DNA from: Garcia nutans | Taxonomy: Eukaryota; Streptophyta; Magnoliopsida; Malpighiales; Euphorbiaceae | Direction: 5' to 3' | NCBI GenBank assembly: GCA_947685225.1 | Contig: CANTUV010000010.1 | Coordinates: 5,518,001-5,582,000 of the forward strand | DNA: 64,000 nt | Shown here: piece by piece, positions 57,980 to 64,000 of the stretch | How positions within the stretch are numbered: the stretch's first letter is position 1 | Layout: each line of letters opens with the position of its first letter | Position numbers and translations under genes: made by a program | The notes under the pieces: generated by a model | What the model saw: the letters and a program-made list of their open reading frames with translations, nothing else | What the model was told of the DNA's origin: nothing | Database searches by the model: none

Positions 57980-60292
57980 CCCTATAAAAATATACCAAAT
58001 TATCGACGAAAAAATTCATCGTTAATTTTTATTTTTTTTATCGGTAATTAGATTTATTGATAGATTACTGATAAAAAAATTTTGTAATTATTTTCTTTGC
58101 CGGTAATAAAAATACCGACAAAAATAAATATATGTCGATAAATTACCGAGAGAAAAAATTTTCTATCGGTAATGCCAATAGAAAATTTTGCTGGTAATGC
58201 CGATAGAAAATTATATTGGTAAATTACCTAAAGAAAATTTTGTCAGTAATTATCTATAAAAAATTATATTGGTATATTACCGAAAAAAAATTATATCTGT
58301 ATTATATATAAAAAAATAAAAATAAATAAAAATTTCATTATTTTTTTTATAATTAAAATTTTAAAATCAAATTTACCTAAATTTTTTTAAAAATTAAAAA
58401 ATACCCTAAAAAATCTAACACTCTAAAATATTTCTATTTATCACAAAATTTTTAAAAATATAAAAAAAATCAAAATTTCCTGAAACATATTATATTTAAT
58501 TAAAAAATTGAAAAAAATAAATTTTAAATTATTTTTATTCTAAAATTTATCAAAATAAAAAAAAATTTATCTAATTTTTTTTTAAAAGTCATAAAACACC
58601 CTAAAATATTTTGATTTTACAAAAAAAAAGTTTTAAAATATAATAAAAAATTTTAAAATTTCTTAAAACATATTTTGTTTAAATAGATAAATTTAAAAAA
58701 TTAATTTTTTTATAATTTTTATTTTGAAATTAATAAAAATAAATCAATTTTTTTAAAATTTTTTAAAAAATTGAAAAAATATTTAAAAAAAGATAACACT
58801 CTAAATAAATTTCTGAATACAAAAATATTTCTAAATATATTATGAAAATTTTGAAAATCCCTAAAATAATATTATGGTTAATTATAATAACTTTAAAAAT
58901 CAAATAATACACAACCAAAATATAAATAATCAACTTAAACTACAACACTCACAAACCAAAAATAAAATATCAAATTCATAAAAATTAAAAAATAAATAAA
59001 TAAATTTAAAATATATTATAAAAATTATCAAAAATTAAAAAATCAAAATAAATACATTATTCTTCTTCTTCATCTTCTTATTCTTCTTTTCTTCTTCTTC
59101 ATCTTCTTCTTCTTATTCTACAAGTAAAAAATAAGAAAAAATACATAGAAAAGGGTTAGATAGAGACATATAGAGAGAGAAAAGAAATAAAAACAAAACA
59201 AAAAATTAGCAAAAATAAAAAAGGAGAGAAAAATATATTTTATAGTAAATTTATTGAGAGAATTAAATGTTTGCCAGTAAAATTACCGACAGAAAAAATA
59301 TTTTATCTATATTACCTACAAAAAATATTTTCTGTCGGTAATTTTACCTATAGAAAATATGTTCTCTCAATATTACCTATAGAAAATAGTTTCTCTTGAT
59401 AATTTTACTGACAGAAAAATATTTTTTTTAGGTATAAGCCTTAAATAACTACAGTAAATTTTCGTTCAACTAATTGAGTTGCGACTATTTATTTACCTAG
59501 AGAAAATATTTTCTGTCGGTATTACGTACAAAAAATATTTTTATGAGTAATTTTACCTACAGAAAATGTGTTCTCTCGATATTACCGGCAGAAAATATTT
59601 TTTCGGTAATTTTATCTACATAAAAATACTTTTTCTCGATAAATATTTTAAATAATAGCGGTAAATTTTTGCTCAATTAATTAGATTGCGACTATTTATT
59701 TACCGAGAGAATAATTTTCTGTCAAAAAATTACGGGCAAAAAAATATTCTATCGGTATTATGTACATAAAATATTTTTGTAGGTAATTTTACCTATAAAA
59801 AATATTTTCTGTTGATAATTTTATCTATAAAAAATATATTCTCTCAGTATTGCCGACAGAAAAATTTTCTCTCAATAATTTTACCAATAGAAAATATTTT
59901 TTTCTTTAATTTTATTAATAAAAAATATATTTTATCAGTATTACCTATAAAAAATATATTATGTCGGTAATTTTATCTACAGAACATATTTAATATTTTC
60001 TCTCGGTAATTTTACCTACAGAAAATATATTCTATAGGTATTTTTACTTACAAAAAATATTTTTATCGATATTTTTACCTAAAAAAAATATTTTTATTGG
60101 TAATTTTATCTACATAAAATATTTTTATCTGTAAAGTCTATCGGTAATTATTGGTGTCATTTGTTGGCGCCATTATTATCTATAAAATATCTGTCTATAA
60201 ATTTTTTTTATCGATATTCTGTCAATAATATATAATTATTTTTTTAGTATTTTATCAATTTTTTATCAGTAATTCGATATATTTTTATATTG
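57980..60292. mobile_element. Non-autonomous CACTA-like transposon with palindromic repeats
   Basis: About 2.3 kb. The left end, CCCTATAAAAATATACCAAA, and the reverse-complemented right end, CAATATAAAAATATATCGAA, are both one or two changes from a CACTA-type terminus and stay similar for about 40 bp. The interior is full of short units of the form TTACCGACAGAAAATA in both orientations, forming small palindromes (TTTTCTGTCGGTAATT). These are densest at about 58020-58300 and 59250-60150 and are typical of CACTA subterminal repeats. No transposase frame exists. A CTTCTTCTTCATCTTC-type tract sits at 59059-59118. I found no clear 3-bp target duplication. Confidence 0.7.
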
Positions 60293-61555
60293 CGCGCTGA
60301 CATATGGATATCATGCAAGAAAAACTGATACAAGTCATGATCAACTAAAAATTTATGCATTTATACAAAAAAAAAAAAAAAAAAGCTAAAACCTCTAATC
60401 AAAATCAATTTTCTCTTCCTCAAAAATCTCTCTCTCTCTCTCTCTCTCTCCTTTACCTACTTGCAACAGCTGTGAAATAATCCGCCACCCATTTACTTCC
60501 CTTGGCTGCTTATTTCAACTGCCGATTTGAATTGATCGGTTAGGATTTTTTCTATTTTCTTTATGTTTTTGCTTTTGGTTTGTTTTGGTGTCGTTCAAGC
60601 CTTGATTTTGAAAAATTCCTTTTCGTATTAGCTTGATTTCTAGAGTTCTTTATCAAGTTTTTTGGAAATTCTTTTGATTTCTTGAGTTCCACTAAGAGTT
60701 TTGATGCCCATGGAACTTACATGGATTTAGCAAATTTGTTTTGTTTTATTTTTTGTGGAAAGATTAGGCCAAAATAAACTGATCTAAGATACGATTTAGG
60801 CGCAGAAGTTATTTTTACAACTTTTATATGTCCTTTAGATGTCATTAAGTTTTTAAAGAATACATATTAGAGAAATAGGAGCTAGATTGTTAAAGAAGCT
60901 AGAGTTGCGATTTATAAATAAAACTATTGTTTAAAATTTTTAATTTGTATTTCTTTTACTTTTTTTGTTAAAATGATATTGGGCCAGGAAAGATTAAAAA
61001 TAATTAAATTAATATTACATATAATTTTAATATAATATTCTAAAATAAATTTAAATAGTTAATATTAATAAATAATCTAAAATGATTTTAGAATTTAATA
61101 TAATAATAAATAAGCAATAGAAATTGTAAAAGTAATAATTTAATATCTAGTGTTAAATAATATAAAAATAATTTCACAATTTAAGAAAATGATTGAATGA
61201 GTAGCAATTCAAATTTTAAAAGTAATAATTTAAAAAATTGAAAGGTATTTTTGACATATTTGTAAAGTATATGAGTTGTTTTATATATATTCACGAGCTC
61301 TGAGCGTGTGAAATATAAAAATTTTATCATATTTATATATAATAGGCAGTTGAATAAGAAAAAAATCAAATTTTAAGTGACAAAATGGTTACCTAAAGAG
61401 TTAATAGGGCAAAATAACCAAAACAAATAAGTATAAGGGACTATGAATGTATTGAGCAAAAAAAAAGTTGGCTTTTGATTTTCAAAAAAATTCAAATTAA
61501 TGTTTATATTTCAATTTTCAAATTAATATTCTTTAATTATAAAATAAATTAAAAC
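60293..61555 (+). other. Candidate 5' leader of an unseen gene, then AT-rich DNA
   Basis: After an A run (60367-60384) comes a pyrimidine-rich segment with (TC)n at 60427-60450, then GC-richer sequence (CCGCCACCCATTTACTTCCC) and a possible donor, GATCG/GTTAGG, at about 60537-60541. T-rich intron-like sequence follows. This resembles the first, untranslated exon of a plus-strand gene with a long first intron, but no coding exon follows before the window ends. Confidence 0.3.
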
Positions 61556-61870
61556 CATAAATTTCAAATTAAAAAATTGAAATAATAATTATTAATCTAA
61601 TTTTTAATTCTAAAATTTTAATTTTTGAACTAAAAAATTTTAGAACTAAAAATTATGTAAAATTTTTATTTTTAATATATATATATATTTTAAGTTATAT
61701 ATGTATTATTATTATATATATTAAAATATACACATATTTTTAGAATATATTTTTTTTTTACCATTCAAGCCCTAAATTGTCAATTTTGGTTCTAATTTAA
61801 GAAATAAAAATTTTAAATTGAACTCTTATAAATCGATCTTAGTTTTGGTTAAAATCCAATTCTTTCTGTT
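61556..61870. repeat. Partial copy of dispersed repeat family A
   Basis: It shares with the intron-4 copy (27551-28262), in the same orientation, the words TTCTAAAATTTTAATTTTTG, TTTTGGTTCTAATTT and CTCTTATAAATCG in the same order. The terminal inverted repeats are missing. Confidence 0.5.
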
Positions 61871-62840
61871 TTAGATGATAAATATATTTTAATTAATATT
61901 ATTAATTTTTGAAATTCAAAATTGCATGGAAGGATTTAGAGGAGCCATAAAATTAAATGACTTTACAAATTTAGTTATTATATCATGATAATATTATGTA
62001 GTTGCAAATCTATCTACTATTTATAATTTGATAATTATAGATTAATTATTAAAATTTATCAATATATACATTAATTTGTTTTTTATTTATAGTTGTAAGT
62101 AAATAATTAATTATTTAAAATTATAATAAGATTCGAAAAAAATAAAAACACCTGTATTGCGCGGAATCGTTTCTAGTGTATATATATATATATATCATAA
62201 AAATAGTTTAATTTCTTATTCATATAATTATGAAAATTATCTAGGAATTGCATTATATTCCCATTTTTATAATCCCCCAAACATGAACCAATTTGTAATT
62301 GTATCGCATGGTTATCAATTACATAACAATAAAATAATGAAGCTGTTATTTTTAAAATATATATCAAATAGTATCCAACAAAATAACAAAATTATCAATT
62401 TGATATTCCAAATTAAAAATACATGTACAAAAAAAGAATTAAAAGTAGCAAGATACAAATATAACATATTTATATATTTTAATTTCATTAAATATGTTAA
62501 TTGAGATTTTTACATGAGGTTTTATCTTAATGGTGGTAACGTGAGATTATTTAAAAGCGGATGTGAGATTCTGACTGGTTATGACATTAAAAATTATCTT
62601 ATTAATAAAATATAAATCTTTATGTATAGATGTATATTTAGTTTAAGTTATTATATATATATAAATTTAGGAGTGTTAAACAGTGTCTTTTTAAGAATAC
62701 TATTCATTTGCTATGATATCATATATCAAATTTTCTTTTCAATATTAATTTGAGTTAATTCTTTTTAATATAAATTTAAGAGGTCCAATTTTAAAAACTA
62801 AATGTTAAGGTTGAAAAATGCATTTGTATATTGATTTATT
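61871..62840. other. AT-rich intergenic DNA; no gene seen
   Basis: The overlapping frames at 62157-62504 (plus) and 62173-62367 (minus) are A/T-driven and lack recognisable motifs. Confidence 0.45.
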
Positions 62841-63670
62841 AGGGTATTTCTCAAAACTGGAGCTTTTCAGCTTATTGTGAATAAGTGATTTTTAGATTAT
62901 AATCAGATTAAAAATAAGCGGTTAAGCATTTCTGTAAACTAGTTAATAATCAGTTGATAATCAGTTTATAATCAGTTAAGTGTTTATGTAAAATCAGCTT
63001 ATAATCAGTTTTTAATTGCAGAAACTGTCAAAATGACCAAACTGTCCCTAAATTTATTTGTTATATAAAAATAATTTTTTAAATGTCAATTCAAAATTTA
63101 TTTTGCAATAATAATAATAATAATAAAATTTATTTAATAATAATAATATTGGTGTTATCAATAAATTATATAAATAAAAAACTACCATGTAAAAAATAAG
63201 TGCTTAAAAAAAGTAGGGATAGTATGGTCTTTTACTTGGTCAAAACTGCTTAAAAAATAAGTGCTTAAAAAAAAGTAGCAAAACCCAACTTTTAAAAAAC
63301 TGATTAAAATCATATTATAATCTACTATTTAAGTTTTCAGAAACACTTAAATAAACAACTTATAATCTAAAAACTACTCCCTCCGTATCATTTACATAGA
63401 AAAAGTAAGATGGACACGAAAATTAAGGAAATTTTACTTTTTTCATCTTTATTTACTTAAATACCCCTAAAAAAAATATCCCTCAAATTAAACTTTTAAG
63501 GCAATGGTATAAATAGTATTTTGTCTTATTCCACTCCCCAAAATTTACCTAAAATGGCATATTTTCTATATAAAAGATACAACAAAAAAGGAAATTTTTC
63601 CTATGTAAATGATACGGAGGGAGTACTTATAATCAGTTTTGACCAGCTTTTAAGTTTTGAGAAACACCCT
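62841..63670. mobile_element. TIR element interrupted by a Stowaway MITE
   Basis: The left end AGGGTATTTCTCAAAACT and the reverse-complemented right end AGGGTGTTTCTCAAAACT differ at one of 18 positions. Inside, repeated words such as TATAATCAG and AAAATAAGTGCTTAAAAAAA occur. A Stowaway MITE sits at 63377-63623. Without it the element is about 580 bp and non-coding. Confidence 0.7.
63375..63625. mobile_element. Stowaway MITE, 247 bp, nested
   Basis: The body 63377-63623 is flanked by TA on both sides. The termini are CTCCCTCCGTATCATTTACA and its near-perfect inverted repeat, over about 30 bp. This is the classic Tc1/Mariner Stowaway signature. It is inserted in the larger inverted-repeat element 62841-63670. 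Confidence 0.92.
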
Positions 63671-64000
63671 CTATAATTTAGGGCTCAGGGTTGCATTTCG
63701 TTTGATATGGTCTTTTATTTTAATTGGTTCCCCCTTTGGAAGGGAAATGGGCAACTTATAATTTAGAAAAGAGCCTGACTTACATCTTCAACGCAGATTA
63801 GCGGTCATTTGGTCACTGGTCCATTTTAACAAGGCCTTGGAACATTAATTCTATGCTACGTATATGGACAATTACATGCATGCTAAGACTTTTCCCTTTA
63901 GAGATTGAATTCATAAATGCTAATATGTGGTTATAAATTTTAACTTTTTAATAATTTTAATTTATACTAAAATGATGCTCTTGTGTTATTTAGAGAATAT
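63671..64000. other. Window end; no gene seen
   Basis: Slightly less A/T-rich than its surroundings but with no coding frame or repeat that I recognise. Confidence 0.4.

Noticed and set aside
59059..59118. CRISPR-like or satellite array around the CTT tract and neighbouring repeats
   Set aside because: Repeats are degenerate, in both orientations and without regular spacers; CACTA-type subterminal repeats plus a microsatellite explain them.
62157..62504. 115-codon plus-strand frame
   Set aside because: Composition (Ile, Asn, Lys, Tyr) follows the A/T content; no motif, no start context.

Overview
The window is eukaryotic nuclear DNA from a flowering plant, almost certainly a eudicot. It is very AT-rich. 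It holds a 26-exon class XI myosin with GT-AG introns, two QALGGH-type C2H2 zinc-finger genes (a plant-specific motif), two small secreted-peptide genes, and a plant-type transposon load: Ty1/copia, Ty3/gypsy-derived, RTE and L1-like LINEs, SINEs, CACTA, Stowaway and hAT-like elements. I cannot name the species from sequence alone.

Layout. 1-621 (-) is a TAC1-like single C2H2 repressor gene. 0.6-14.4 kb is AT-rich intergenic DNA with a hAT-like MITE (8-bp target duplication), a tandem segmental duplication of about 0.66 kb with a retroposed insertion in one copy, more MITE-like repeats, a SINE-like repeat and a degenerate coding remnant. 14.4-15.1 kb (-) is a SUPERMAN/RABBIT EARS-like C2H2 repressor gene. 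17.2-29.5 kb (-) is a myosin XI gene that I could join exon by exon into one open frame of 1109 codons; it ends in a short tail with no room for a cargo-binding dilute domain, like myosin XI-J. 30.4-39.5 kb is intergenic and carries a 5'-truncated RTE end, a 1.63-kb internally deleted Ty3/gypsy derivative and a near-palindromic hairpin.

39.9-49.4 kb holds two related single-exon genes for small secreted peptides, in inverted (convergent) orientation and about 9 kb apart. They share the block SLKG-[ND]-VP-x-x-GSN-x-CTYV-x-GQG...C and resemble CTNIP/SCREW-type phytocytokine precursors. Between them lies a structurally complete Ty1/copia element with two 356-bp LTRs and an ATTTT duplication; its polyprotein frame is broken by four nonsense codons but no frameshift. 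50-64 kb has no confident gene. It holds MITEs, an RTE LINE with a perfect 14-bp target duplication, a SINE with a 15-bp duplication, an L1-like RNase H remnant, a 2.3-kb non-coding CACTA element packed with palindromic repeats, and a nested pair of inverted-repeat elements.

Functionally, the host genes are two EAR-motif transcriptional repressors, an actin motor and two candidate extracellular signalling peptides. They form no operon-like unit; their proximity looks incidental except for the peptide pair, which looks like an old local duplication later split by the retrotransposon.
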